NCBI GenBank assembly: GCA_003554445.1
Contig: PWGJ01000009.1
Coordinates: forward strand, 1-7,451
Direction: 5' to 3'
Source of the DNA: Candidatus Nealsoniibacteriota bacterium
Lineage (GTDB): Bacteria > Patescibacteriota > Minisyncoccia > Minisyncoccales > PWPS01
Length of the DNA stretch: 7,451 bases
Shown: positions 1 to 6,570 of the stretch, piece after piece
Layout: each line of letters opens with the position of its first letter
How positions within the stretch are numbered: the stretch's first letter is position 1
The notes under the pieces: generated by a model
Database searches by the model: none
Seen by the model: the letters and a program-made list of their open reading frames with translations, nothing else
What the model was told of the DNA's origin: nothing
Made by a program: the position numbers and the translations under genes

Positions 1-1622
1 GCTGGCTCAGATATATTATCAAACCTCTACTTGAAAATGCCGCTCCGAATGTGACGGAAACCCTTCCCGAAGAAATTTTAGAAAAATACAACCTGCTATC
101 AATATCCGAAGCGTTAAAAAAGATTCATTTTCCCTTGTCAAGAAAAGATATAAAAGAAGCACGAAGAAGATTTTCTTTTGAAAGACTCTTTTTTATCCAC
201 CTTTCTTCCTTAAAAAAGAAGGAGGATATAAAAAGAGAAGACTCAGTGCCGGTAAAAGTGGATATCGATTATATCAAGGACTTTGTCTCTTCTCTTGCTT
301 TTGAACTCACCGACGCTCAACGAAAAGCAGCTTGGCAAATATTGAAAGATATAGAAAAAAGTCATCCCATGAACAGACTATTGGAAGGAGATGTCGGTTC
401 CGGAAAGACCGTGGTGGCTACGATAGCTACTCTGGCAACAACCAAGGGAGGATATCAAGTCGCTTTTATGGCACCAACAGAAGTTTTGGCAACTCAACAT
501 TTTAAAAAAGTATCGGATATGCTAAAAAATTTTCGTTTGAATATCGGATTCTTAACCGGAAAAAAAGATAAGTACAAATCAAAAAAATTAAAAAACGAAT
601 TCATCGAGATTTCCAGGGAAAAGCTTTTAGAGAAAGTGGAAGATGGTGAAATGGATGTTCTTATCGGAACTCACGCCTTAATTCAAGATTCGGTAACTTT
701 TGCCGATCTGGGCTTGGTTATCGTGGACGAACAACACAGATTCGGTGTAAAGCAAAGAGCTAAGCTTTGCAAAAAGGATGCCATCCCTCACTTACTGTCG
801 ATGACGGCCACCCCCATACCGAGAACTTTGGCTCTCACCTTATATGGGGATTTAGATATTTCAATCATAGATGAGCTTCCCGCAGGGCGAAAAAAGATAG
901 AAACAAAAGTCGTCTCAGAAAAACAAAGAGAAGAAATTTATCAGTTTACTGAAAAAGAATTATCGGCAGGAAGACAAGTTTTTGTTATTTGTCCCAGAAT
1001 AGAAGAAGCCGAAGAAGACGAGGAGACCGTCTGGTCCGATGTCAAGTCAGTAGAAGAAATGACCCAAAAACTAAAAGAGAGATTTTCAGAGTTCAGCGTG
1101 GAACCATTACATGGAAATTTAACTTCCACAAAAAAGGCTAAAGTGATGGAAAGATTCAAAAATAAAAAGATCGACATTCTGGTATCCACTTCGGTTATCG
1201 AAGTGGGAGTTGATATCCCCAATGCGACCGTAATGATTATAGAAGGAGCCGAAATGTTCGGGTTGGCTCAGCTCCACCAATTCAGAGGCAGAGTCGGTAG
1301 AAGTGATCAAAAATCATACTGCTTTCTATTTTCCGGGTCCAAATCAAAAAAATCTCGAAAAAGATTAAAAGCGTTGGTGGAATCCGAAGACAGTTTTGAG
1401 TTGGCTGAAAAGGATCTCGAGCTTCGCGGTCCGGGTGATTTGACCGGTAAAAGGCAGTGGGGAGTGGCCAGCTTTACTATGGAAGCTTTAAAAGACAGAA
1501 AATTAGTTCAAGAGACAAAAGAAGCCGCTAGAGAATTATTGCAAAAAGATTATACCTTTGAGGATTATCCGTTGATTAAAAAGAAGATGAAGGTTGTCGA
1601 AAAGAAGATGCACTTTGAATAA
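1..1622 (+). CDS. recG: ATP-dependent DNA helicase RecG (5' end cut by window edge)
   Basis: RecG is a superfamily 2 translocase that remodels stalled replication forks and Holliday junctions; it acts on the nucleoid. The reading frame is open from base 3 (first full codon Trp) through the edge, so the gene starts upstream. The GTG at 51 is an internal Val, not the start. About 539 residues are visible, against roughly 690 for a usual RecG, so the missing part is the N-terminal wedge/OB region. Visible motifs in order: Walker A GDVGSGKT (387-410), the DEQH box followed by RFG (from 726), motif III MTATP followed by IPRT (from 801), the HGNL and STSVIEVGVD segments of the second helicase lobe, motif VI QFRGRVGR (from 1278), and the RecG-specific C-terminal LRGPGDLTGKRQWG (1422-1463). 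The last stretch separates RecG from Mfd and PriA. The catalytic set looks intact. No convincing terminator lies directly after the stop. Confidence 0.96.
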   Translation, partial: WLRYIIKPLLENAAPNVTETLPEEILEKYNLLSISEALKKIHFPLSRKDIKEARRRFSFERLFFIHLSSLKKKEDIKREDSVPVKVDIDYIKDFVSSLAFELTDAQRKAAWQILKDIEKSHPMNRLLEGDVGSGKTVVATIATLATTKGGYQVAFMAPTEVLATQHFKKVSDMLKNFRLNIGFLTGKKDKYKSKKLKNEFIEISREKLLEKVEDGEMDVLIGTHALIQDSVTFADLGLVIVDEQHRFGVKQRAKLCKKDAIPHLLSMTATPIPRTLALTLYGDLDISIIDELPAGRKKIETKVVSEKQREEIYQFTEKELSAGRQVFVICPRIEEAEEDEETVWSDVKSVEEMTQKLKERFSEFSVEPLHGNLTSTKKAKVMERFKNKKIDILVSTSVIEVGVDIPNATVMIIEGAEMFGLAQLHQFRGRVGRSDQKSYCFLFSGSKSKKSRKRLKALVESEDSFELAEKDLELRGPGDLTGKRQWGVASFTMEALKDRKLVQETKEAARELLQKDYTFEDYPLIKKKMKVVEKKMHFE

Positions 1623-1651
1623 ATTTAAAAGCTGTTTTTAAAAGAAATATA

Positions 1652-1660
1652 TGTTAAAAT
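1652..1660 (+). promoter_or_regulatory. Possible extended -10 promoter downstream of recG
   Basis: TG-T-TAAAAT resembles an extended -10 (TGnTATAAT). A second hexamer, TATAGT, lies at 1675-1680. Neither has a good -35. Either could start a plus-strand transcript through the structured element at 1723-1939. The region is very A/T-rich, so chance matches are likely. Confidence 0.2.
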
Positions 1661-1722
1661 AAAGATACTCTTTTTATAGTTTATTTTAAAGAAAGTACCT
1701 TAATTAAGAGAATATTTAAACT

Positions 1723-1939
1723 GCAGTGACGACTGCCCGCCTACTCTACCTGCCGGTAGACAAGCGACAGGCAGGAATTTCAGCACGGTTTCTTAGACCC
1801 AGAACGCAAATACCCCTTTCGAAGAAGCTCTCGCAGGTAATTTAGCATGGCTTTCAGCTTTGCTGAAATAAATTACCGAGAGCGCAAGAACCAAAATCCC
1901 GCTGGGATTTTGAGTTGTGATTCTTAAGAAAAGGGTATT
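1723..1939. repeat. Structured inverted-repeat element (candidate ncRNA or dispersed palindromic repeat)
   Basis: This non-coding stretch holds a dense series of stems. (1) GCAGT/ACTGC, 1723-1727 with 1732-1736. (2) CCTGCC/GGCAGG, 1749-1754 with 1770-1775. (3) GGTTT/AGACC, 1787-1791 with 1795-1799. (4) A closing stem AATACCC/GGGTATT (1809-1815 with 1933-1939), continued after one mismatch by TTTC/GAAA and near AAGAA/TTCTT. It encloses two hairpins: a 22-bp stem at 1827-1883 (GCTCTC/GAGAGC, GGTAATTTA/TAAATTACC, TTTCAGC/GCTGAAA) and a 9-bp stem at 1892-1912 (CAAAATCCC/GGGATTTTG, 3-nt loop). Together (4) makes a three-way junction. Stop codons interrupt both strands and no protein is recognisable. 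It does not show the conserved cores of RNase P RNA, SRP RNA or tmRNA. The stem at 1749-1775 resembles CCTGCC-type palindromes that I associate from memory with Patescibacteria intergenic repeats. Whether the element is RNA or mobile repeat cannot be settled here, and strand is not determined. Confidence 0.6.
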
Positions 1940-1944
1940 AAAGC

Positions 1945-1974
1945 TTCAAATCCCCTCTCTTTATTCCTGGTCAC
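1945..1974 (+). repeat. Short inverted copy of the tRNA-Glu 3' end
   Basis: TTCAAATCCCCTC at 1945-1957 is identical, over 13 nt, to the T-loop and 3' T-stem of tRNA-Glu, whose gene lies on the opposite strand (2035-2047). GGTCAC at 1969-1974 repeats the end of the acceptor arm plus one flanking base (2027-2032), but with 11 rather than 2 bases between the two blocks. There is no 5' half of a T-arm or acceptor stem here, so this is not a functional tRNA. It may be a tRNA remnant or the tRNA-like end of the structured element next to it. Confidence 0.55.
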
Positions 1975-1986
1975 CTTCCATATATT

Positions 1987-2014
1987 AAAAATACCCCCGT
2001 AAAGGAGTATTTTT
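1987..2014. terminator. Bidirectional intrinsic terminator
   Basis: Arms AAAAATACYCC-type 1987-1997 and GGAGTATTTTT 2004-2014 pair over about 11 positions with one mismatch and a 6-nt loop. A T-run lies at the 3' side on both strands. It can stop plus-strand transcription coming from recG or the structured element, and minus-strand transcription from tRNA-Glu, which ends only 14 nt away. Confidence 0.75.
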
Positions 2015-2027
2015 AAAACAAATGATG

Positions 2028-2102
2028 TGACCCCGAGGGGATTTGAACCCCTGTTACCAGGATGAAAACCTGGCGTCCTGGGCCAAGCTAGACGACGGGG
2101 CC
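2028..2102 (-). tRNA. tRNA-Glu (anticodon UUC)
   Basis: Read on the minus strand, the acceptor stem GGCCCCG pairs with CGGGGTC (one G-U), and the discriminator is A. The D-stem is GTC/GAC. The anticodon stem CCAGG/CCTGG holds the loop TTTTCAT, so the anticodon is TTC (UUC), which reads GAA and GAG. The T-arm is AGGGG-TTCAAAT-CCCCT. The 3' CCA is not encoded (the bases after the discriminator are CAT), so a CCA-adding enzyme must be used. The gene is 75 nt, convergent with recG and divergent from tsaD. Confidence 0.96.
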
Positions 2103-2113
2103 ATGTAGTCAGC

Positions 2114-2141
2114 ATTCTAATATAATTTTAAAAAAAGTCAA
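2114..2141 (-). promoter_or_regulatory. Promoter of tRNA-Glu
   Basis: On the minus strand TTGACT (2136-2141) and TAGAAT (2114-2119) match the sigma-70 -35 and -10 hexamers 5 of 6 each, with a 16-nt spacer. Initiation would fall a few bases before the mature tRNA 5' end at 2102. A second TTGACT copy overlaps immediately upstream (2141-2146). Confidence 0.65.
2121..2126 (+). promoter_or_regulatory. -10 box of tsaD
   Basis: A perfect TATAAT lies 19 nt before the tsaD ATG. Initiation near 2133 would give a leader of about 13 nt. No clear -35 is seen: the expected position (about 2098-2103) lies on the tRNA-Glu 5' end. The box sits inside the spacer of the opposing tRNA promoter. Confidence 0.55.
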
Positions 2142-2145
2142 GTCA

Positions 2146-3240
2146 ATGAAAATATTAGCAATAGAAACATCCTGTGACGATACTTGCGTATCGATTATGG
2201 AAGAGGGCGAGGATATTCGCTTTCTCTCTTCCGTGATCTCTTCGCAAGTGGAAGTTCACAGACAATGGGGTGGAGTCTATCCGACCCTTGCAAAAAGAGA
2301 ACACCAAAGAAATTTGGTGCCGGTTTTAAAAAAGGCTTTAAAAGAGGCCGGCTTACTTAAAGAGGGAAACTCACAAAAAGATGTTTCCAAGATATTGGAA
2401 AGAGAAAAAGAGCTTTCCAAAAAACTAAGTTCTTTTCTTTCTTCTTATTCCAAGCCGGATGTGGATTTTTTGGCCGTAACCGTAGGTCCGGGACTCGATC
2501 CTTCTTTATGGGCGGGAATAAATTTTACCAAAGCTTTGGCTTTCGCTTGGGATATTCCCGTAATTCCGGTAAATCACATTAAAGCTCACTTCTTGGCGCC
2601 ACTCATCTTGGAAGGCGGTAAATTTCCGGCCGTCTCCATGCTGGCTAGTGGAGGTCATACTCAACTTATAGTTTCCGAAAGTCTCGACGATCATAGAGTT
2701 ATAGGAAAAACGAGAGACGACGCCGCCGGAGAATGTTTTGATAAAAGTGCTCGCATAATAGGTCTGGATTATCCGGGTGGTCCGGAAATAGCCAAGTTGG
2801 CCAAAAAAGAGACCGACAGAAAGGTGAAGCTTCCAAGACCCATGATTGGAACGGACGATTACGACTTTAGCTTTTCCGGACTGAAGACAGCCGTTCTTTA
2901 TACATGGCGCAATGAAAAAGATAAGTCGGAAGAGTTTAAAATAGCAATGGCAAAAGAGATACAAGAAGCAATAACCGAAGTTTTAATTGAAAAAACATTT
3001 AAAGCAGTTGATGAATTTGGAGCAAAAACGGTAATAATCGGTGGAGGAGTTTCCGCTAACTTAAACTTGAGGGAGAAAGTTAAAAATCGTGCTGATGACC
3101 TTAAAATAATTCTGCCCGGTTTTGATTTTTCAACCGATAACGCTAAAATGATTGCAGTAACCGCTGCTTACGAAAAAGATAAAACTAAAACTTTAAATTG
3201 GAAAACATTGAAAGCTGATCCGAATCTTAAAATTAACTGA
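2146..3240 (+). CDS. tsaD: tRNA N6-adenosine threonylcarbamoyltransferase TsaD
   Basis: TsaD (Kae1/Qri7/YgjD family) transfers threonylcarbamoyl from TC-AMP to A37 of tRNAs that read ANN codons. It works in the cytoplasm with TsaB and TsaE, which are not in this window. The start is supported by the canonical opening MKILAIETSCDDT. Seen in order: the GGVYPTLAKREH segment, GPGLDPSLWAG at about 114-124, the metal-binding His pair H144-x3-H148, the DDAAGECFDKSARIIG block, the SFSGLK segment, the nucleotide-binding glycines GGGVSAN (299-305), and the metal-ligand aspartate D331 in STDNAKM. The catalytic set is complete. At 364 residues it is somewhat longer than the usual ~340. The extra length is a charged, probably helical insert at about 70-105, before VDFLAVTVGPG. 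No Shine-Dalgarno precedes the ATG. The stop is 23 nt before valS. Confidence 0.96.
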   Translation: MKILAIETSCDDTCVSIMEEGEDIRFLSSVISSQVEVHRQWGGVYPTLAKREHQRNLVPVLKKALKEAGLLKEGNSQKDVSKILEREKELSKKLSSFLSSYSKPDVDFLAVTVGPGLDPSLWAGINFTKALAFAWDIPVIPVNHIKAHFLAPLILEGGKFPAVSMLASGGHTQLIVSESLDDHRVIGKTRDDAAGECFDKSARIIGLDYPGGPEIAKLAKKETDRKVKLPRPMIGTDDYDFSFSGLKTAVLYTWRNEKDKSEEFKIAMAKEIQEAITEVLIEKTFKAVDEFGAKTVIIGGGVSANLNLREKVKNRADDLKIILPGFDFSTDNAKMIAVTAAYEKDKTKTLNWKTLKADPNLKIN

Positions 3241-3255
3241 AAATTTTGTTATACT
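3227..3255 (+). promoter_or_regulatory. Extended -10 promoter of valS
   Basis: TGTTATACT (3247-3255) is a good extended -10, and TTAAAA (3227-3232) is a weak -35 at 17-nt spacing. The -10 ends 8 nt before the valS ATG, so transcription would start at or within a few bases of the start codon. That makes a leaderless or nearly leaderless mRNA. Inferred from sequence only. Confidence 0.55.
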
Positions 3256-3263
3256 GAATCATT

Positions 3264-5411
3264 ATGAATATACCAAAAGCATACGAACCAAATAAGAAAG
3301 AAAAAAAAGTTTACAAACTCTGGGAAAAGACCGGTTATTTTAATCCGGAAGAACTTCCCGACCGTCACGATGAACCGTTTTCTATTTTAATGCCTCCCCC
3401 GAATGCCAACGACCCCTTGCATATCGGACACGCAGTCTTTATAACGCTTCAGGATATAATGATCAGATACAACAGAATGAACGGGAAAAAAGCCTTATGG
3501 CTTCCGGGAGCGGATCACGCCGGATTTGAAACTCAAGTTGTTTTTGAAAGGAAGTTAAAAGAAAAAGGAAAGTCCCGTTTGGATATGGACAGGGATGAAT
3601 TTTATAAACAGGTCTGGGATTACACTCAAAAAAATAGAGATTTGGTAAGAGATCAGATTAAAAAGCTGGGAGCTTCTTGTGATTGGAGTAGAGACACTTT
3701 TACACTTGATGAAAAAGTTGTAAATACGACTTACAAAACTTTTAAAAAAATGGCCGACGAAGGTCTGATATACAGAAAAAAACGATTAGTGAACTACTGC
3801 ACAAATCATCAAACTGCTTTTTCGGACCTTGAAGTTGATCATGAAGAGAGAAAAACGAATCTTTATTACATAAAATATGGTCCGTTTATTCTGGCTACAA
3901 CCAGACCGGAAACTAAATTCGGAGACACCGCAATTGCAGTTCATCCGGACGACAGAAGATATAGAAAGTATGTCGGTAAACAGATAAAAATAAGGACTCT
4001 GCTCGGCGAAAAGAAGATAAAAGTTATCGCCGACGAGGCCGTTGATCAAGAATTCGGCACCGGAGCAGTTAAAGTAACACCGGCTCATTCGGAAGTCGAT
4101 TTTGAAATTTGGCAAAGACACAAAGGCGAAATGCCGGAACCGATAGAAGTTATAGATAAAGACGGAAAGATGACCGATGCTGCCGGTCCTTATTCGGGAA
4201 TGGACGCAAAAAAAGCCAGAAAAAAGGTTGCTGAAGATATGGATGAGATGGGAATTTTGCAAAGAGTTGACGATGAATACGAGCACAGTATGTCGGTTTG
4301 CTATAAGTGTGGTCAAGAAATAGAACCTCTCCTTATGGAACAATGGTTTATTGATATAAAGCCATTGGCCGAACCTGCTATCGAAGCGGTTAAAAACGGT
4401 GATGTCACTATTCACCCCGATAATTATAGAAAAGTCTACCTCCACTGGATGGAAAATATAAAAGATTGGAATATATCTCGTCAAAACTGGTGGGGAATTG
4501 AAATTCCGGCCTGGAAATGTATGGATTGCTCTACCGATGAAAATGAAGAGTGGATTATAACCGAGGGTGAAGAACCTGACGAGTGTCCGGAGTGTGGCGG
4601 TGATAATTTAGAACAAGACACAGATGTTTTCGATACCTGGTTTTCTTCAGGTCAATGGCCGTTTGCAACTCTCATAAACGAAGACGAGCCCGAACTTGAA
4701 AAGTACTTCCCTACTTCCGTAATGGAAACCGGATTCGATATACTTTTCTTCTGGGTAGCCAGAATGATTATGCTCAGCCTTTACAGAACGGAACAAATTC
4801 CTTTTAAGGATGTATATTTACATGGATTGGTCAGAGATGAAAACAAGGACAAGATGTCCAAGTCCAAAGGAAATGTAATAAATCCGATAGAAGTGGCTGA
4901 AGAATACGGTACGGACGCTTTAAGAATGTCACTAGTAGTCGGTAATATGCCCGGGAAAGATATGACAATTTCTGAAAATGAAATAAAAGGATACAGAAAT
5001 TATGTCAACAAGATATGGAATATGTTTAGATTTCTAATGATGCGGTGTCAAGACTACGATCCGAAAAATGACCCGAAATTAAGTAAAAAAGATAAAGAGT
5101 TGCTTGAAGAATTCAAAGAGAAAGCCAAAGAGATAACTGATGACTTGGATAATTTTCAATTTTCACATGCGGGTGAAAAACTTTACCATTACAGCTGGCA
5201 TAGATTTGCAGATGAAATTATAGAAGAATCAAAAGATGTTTTGGAGGATGAAAAGAAAAAAGCAGCTCGTCAGGAAGTTTTGATTTCAATTTTTGCCGGA
5301 ATCCTGAAGCTTGCTCATCCTTTTATTCCTTTGGTAACCGAAGAAATCTATCAAAAGATGCCACTTGAAGATAAAAAGGAGACAATAATGATCGAAGAGT
5401 GGCCTGTTTAG
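3264..5411 (+). CDS. valS: Valine--tRNA ligase, short form
   Basis: This class I aminoacyl-tRNA synthetase charges tRNA-Val with valine and edits misacylated threonine. Seen in order: the N-terminal YEPNKKEKKVYKLWEKTGYF, the HIGH motif at 53-56 (after PPPNANDPL), the CP1 editing domain with ATTRPET (211-217) and GTGAVKVTPAH (from 265), one CxxC (346/349), a second zinc-type pair of CxxC (419/422 and 441/444), DTWFSSGQWPF (from 457), and KMSKS at 530-534. GNMPGKDM and the NYVNKIWN helix then lead into the anticodon-binding domain. The editing motifs and the post-KMSKS pattern favour ValRS over IleRS and LeuRS. It ends at 715 residues, just after HPFIPLVTEEIYQ and EEWPV. Typical bacterial ValRS run about 860-950 residues, so the end of the anticodon domain and the C-terminal coiled-coil tRNA-binding arm are missing. 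There is no Shine-Dalgarno. The next ATG follows the TAG stop directly. Confidence 0.95.
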   Translation: MNIPKAYEPNKKEKKVYKLWEKTGYFNPEELPDRHDEPFSILMPPPNANDPLHIGHAVFITLQDIMIRYNRMNGKKALWLPGADHAGFETQVVFERKLKEKGKSRLDMDRDEFYKQVWDYTQKNRDLVRDQIKKLGASCDWSRDTFTLDEKVVNTTYKTFKKMADEGLIYRKKRLVNYCTNHQTAFSDLEVDHEERKTNLYYIKYGPFILATTRPETKFGDTAIAVHPDDRRYRKYVGKQIKIRTLLGEKKIKVIADEAVDQEFGTGAVKVTPAHSEVDFEIWQRHKGEMPEPIEVIDKDGKMTDAAGPYSGMDAKKARKKVAEDMDEMGILQRVDDEYEHSMSVCYKCGQEIEPLLMEQWFIDIKPLAEPAIEAVKNGDVTIHPDNYRKVYLHWMENIKDWNISRQNWWGIEIPAWKCMDCSTDENEEWIITEGEEPDECPECGGDNLEQDTDVFDTWFSSGQWPFATLINEDEPELEKYFPTSVMETGFDILFFWVARMIMLSLYRTEQIPFKDVYLHGLVRDENKDKMSKSKGNVINPIEVAEEYGTDALRMSLVVGNMPGKDMTISENEIKGYRNYVNKIWNMFRFLMMRCQDYDPKNDPKLSKKDKELLEEFKEKAKEITDDLDNFQFSHAGEKLYHYSWHRFADEIIEESKDVLEDEKKKAARQEVLISIFAGILKLAHPFIPLVTEEIYQKMPLEDKKETIMIEEWPV

Positions 5412-6152
5412 ATGAGTTATTTAACGATTGAATACATATCCTTTACCATATTGGGAGTGTTACCCAGTCTGATTTGGCTCTTTTATTTTCTGGATAAGGA
5501 TAATGATCCGGAGCCGAAGATAAGAATTTTACTCGTATTCATTTTTGGTGTCTTAGGAGCTTTCTTAGCCGCCTCGATTCAGGCACCGACCAGAGAATTT
5601 CTTCACTCAGTAAGTACCGAAGGTGGGAGAAATTTGTCGATCTTTATCAGTTTTGTCGACTCCTTTTTCGCAGTAGCGTTTTTGGAAGAAACGGTTAAGC
5701 TTTTGGCGGTCTTGCTGGGAGTTTTTCTTTTAGGTGTAAGGGAGCTGGATGAACCGGTTGATTTTATTATATACATGATAACGGCCGGATTGGGGTTTGC
5801 CGCTTTGGAAAATTATATTTATTTTTCAAGAGTTCCGACCGAAATGATTGCCGAACTGGTTCTTTTACGATTTGCAATAACGACACTTTTTCATGCAATT
5901 GTAGCCGGTATTCTGGGTTATTTCATGGCTCTCTCGATAAGAGTGATGAAACCTCTTTTTATCTTTTTGGGCTTGATCGTGGTAACTTTTTTCCATACCC
6001 TCTACAATGTTCTTATCGAATTTATGGCAATTTCCGAAAATATAATTTATCCGATTTTTCTTTTGCTCTTTTTGCTCGTCTTAACCATGCTTCTTTTAAG
6101 AGGGTTTAAAGAGACAAAAAGAATGAAGGGAATTTGTGAAATAAATTTATAA
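5412..6152 (+). CDS. PrsW-family intramembrane metalloprotease
   Basis: PrsW-type proteases (related to the CPBP/Rce1 group) are polytopic membrane proteins. In Bacillus subtilis PrsW cleaves the anti-sigma factor RsiW; the substrate here is unknown. The 246-residue protein is almost all hydrophobic helices, with segments near 8-26, 36-53, 80-107, 118-137, 145-172, 178-203 and 210-229. The family signatures are visible: the EETVK pair E92-E93, GFAALEN with E133, a conserved H161 in FHAIVAG, and H195 in FFHTLYN. These are the expected metal-binding and catalytic residues and all are present. The short N-terminal loop DKDNDPEP after the first helix is also typical. The ATG follows the valS stop with zero spacing (TAGATG) and has no Shine-Dalgarno, so translation is probably coupled to valS. 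No sigma/anti-sigma pair is nearby. Confidence 0.88.
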   Translation: MSYLTIEYISFTILGVLPSLIWLFYFLDKDNDPEPKIRILLVFIFGVLGAFLAASIQAPTREFLHSVSTEGGRNLSIFISFVDSFFAVAFLEETVKLLAVLLGVFLLGVRELDEPVDFIIYMITAGLGFAALENYIYFSRVPTEMIAELVLLRFAITTLFHAIVAGILGYFMALSIRVMKPLFIFLGLIVVTFFHTLYNVLIEFMAISENIIYPIFLLLFLLVLTMLLLRGFKETKRMKGICEINL

Positions 6153-6168
6153 ATTAAACTTTAAAAAT

Positions 6169-6570
6169 ATGTCAGAAAATAAAAAGGAGGAGAAAAATAA
6201 AAATTCGGGAGAAAAAAAGTCCAAGAGCTGGCTTTCCAAAGAAGGAGAATTAACCGTTGACGTTTATCAAACCGATAAAAATATAGTAATTCAAACCACC
6301 ATAGCCGGTGTATCCAAGGATGACTTGGAGATAATTACGGAAAAAGACATGGTAACAATAAAAGGAGAGCGAGAGCGGCTGGAAAACGAAGAAATCGAAG
6401 AATTTTTTATCGAAGAATGTTTTTGGGGACCGTTTTCCAAAGAGATAGTATTACCGGAAGAGACGGATCCTTCAAGAATAAAAGCTACCATGAATCAGGG
6501 AGTTTTAACCATTAAAGTTCCTCGTATAGAAAGAGAAAAAAGAAGAGAGGTTAAGCTGGAAGAAGAATGA
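6169..6570 (+). CDS. Small heat shock protein, Hsp20/alpha-crystallin family
   Basis: This is a cytoplasmic ATP-independent holdase that binds unfolding proteins and forms oligomers. It has 133 residues. A charged, low-complexity Lys/Glu N-terminus (about 1-25) replaces the usual hydrophobic arm. The alpha-crystallin domain (about 28-120) follows: ELTVDVYQTDKNIVIQ, the AGVSKDDLEI segment, VTIKGERE, the FWGPFSKEIVLPEE strand, and the hallmark GVLTIKVPR at 111-119. A C-terminal VKL (128-130) could serve as the IxI/V-type oligomer anchor. The ATG is 16 nt after the PrsW stop with no Shine-Dalgarno; the AGGAGG at 6185-6190 is inside the gene. TATAAA at 6148-6153 could be a weak internal promoter, but no CIRCE or other heat-shock operator is seen. 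The stop overlaps the next gene as ATGA. Confidence 0.93.
   Translation: MSENKKEEKNKNSGEKKSKSWLSKEGELTVDVYQTDKNIVIQTTIAGVSKDDLEIITEKDMVTIKGERERLENEEIEEFFIEECFWGPFSKEIVLPEETDPSRIKATMNQGVLTIKVPRIEREKRREVKLEEE

Noticed and set aside
51..1622. GTG at 51 as the recG start
   Set aside because: The frame stays open to base 3 with RecG-like sequence (WLRYIIKPLLEN), and the N-terminal domain is missing, so the gene continues upstream.
1623..1650. A terminator directly after recG
   Set aside because: Only weak A/T pairing (TTTAAAA with TTTTAAA) is present, with no G/C stem.
1690..2014. tmRNA, RNase P RNA, 6S RNA or SRP RNA in the spacer
   Set aside because: The conserved cores of tmRNA, RNase P and SRP RNA are absent, and the branched fold does not fit the single long hairpin of 6S RNA. 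The T-loop-like 13-mer has no matching 5' half.
1924..2115. A 63-codon minus-strand reading frame
   Set aside because: It runs through the whole tRNA-Glu gene and a terminator, so it is a chance frame.
3786..4484. A 232-codon minus-strand reading frame
   Set aside because: It lies wholly inside valS, opposite the editing and catalytic region, and its residue composition is unlike a protein family I recognise.
6185..6190. AGGAGG as a ribosome binding site
   Set aside because: It is inside the hsp20 coding sequence (Lys-Glu-Glu codons), and no start codon follows at a suitable distance.
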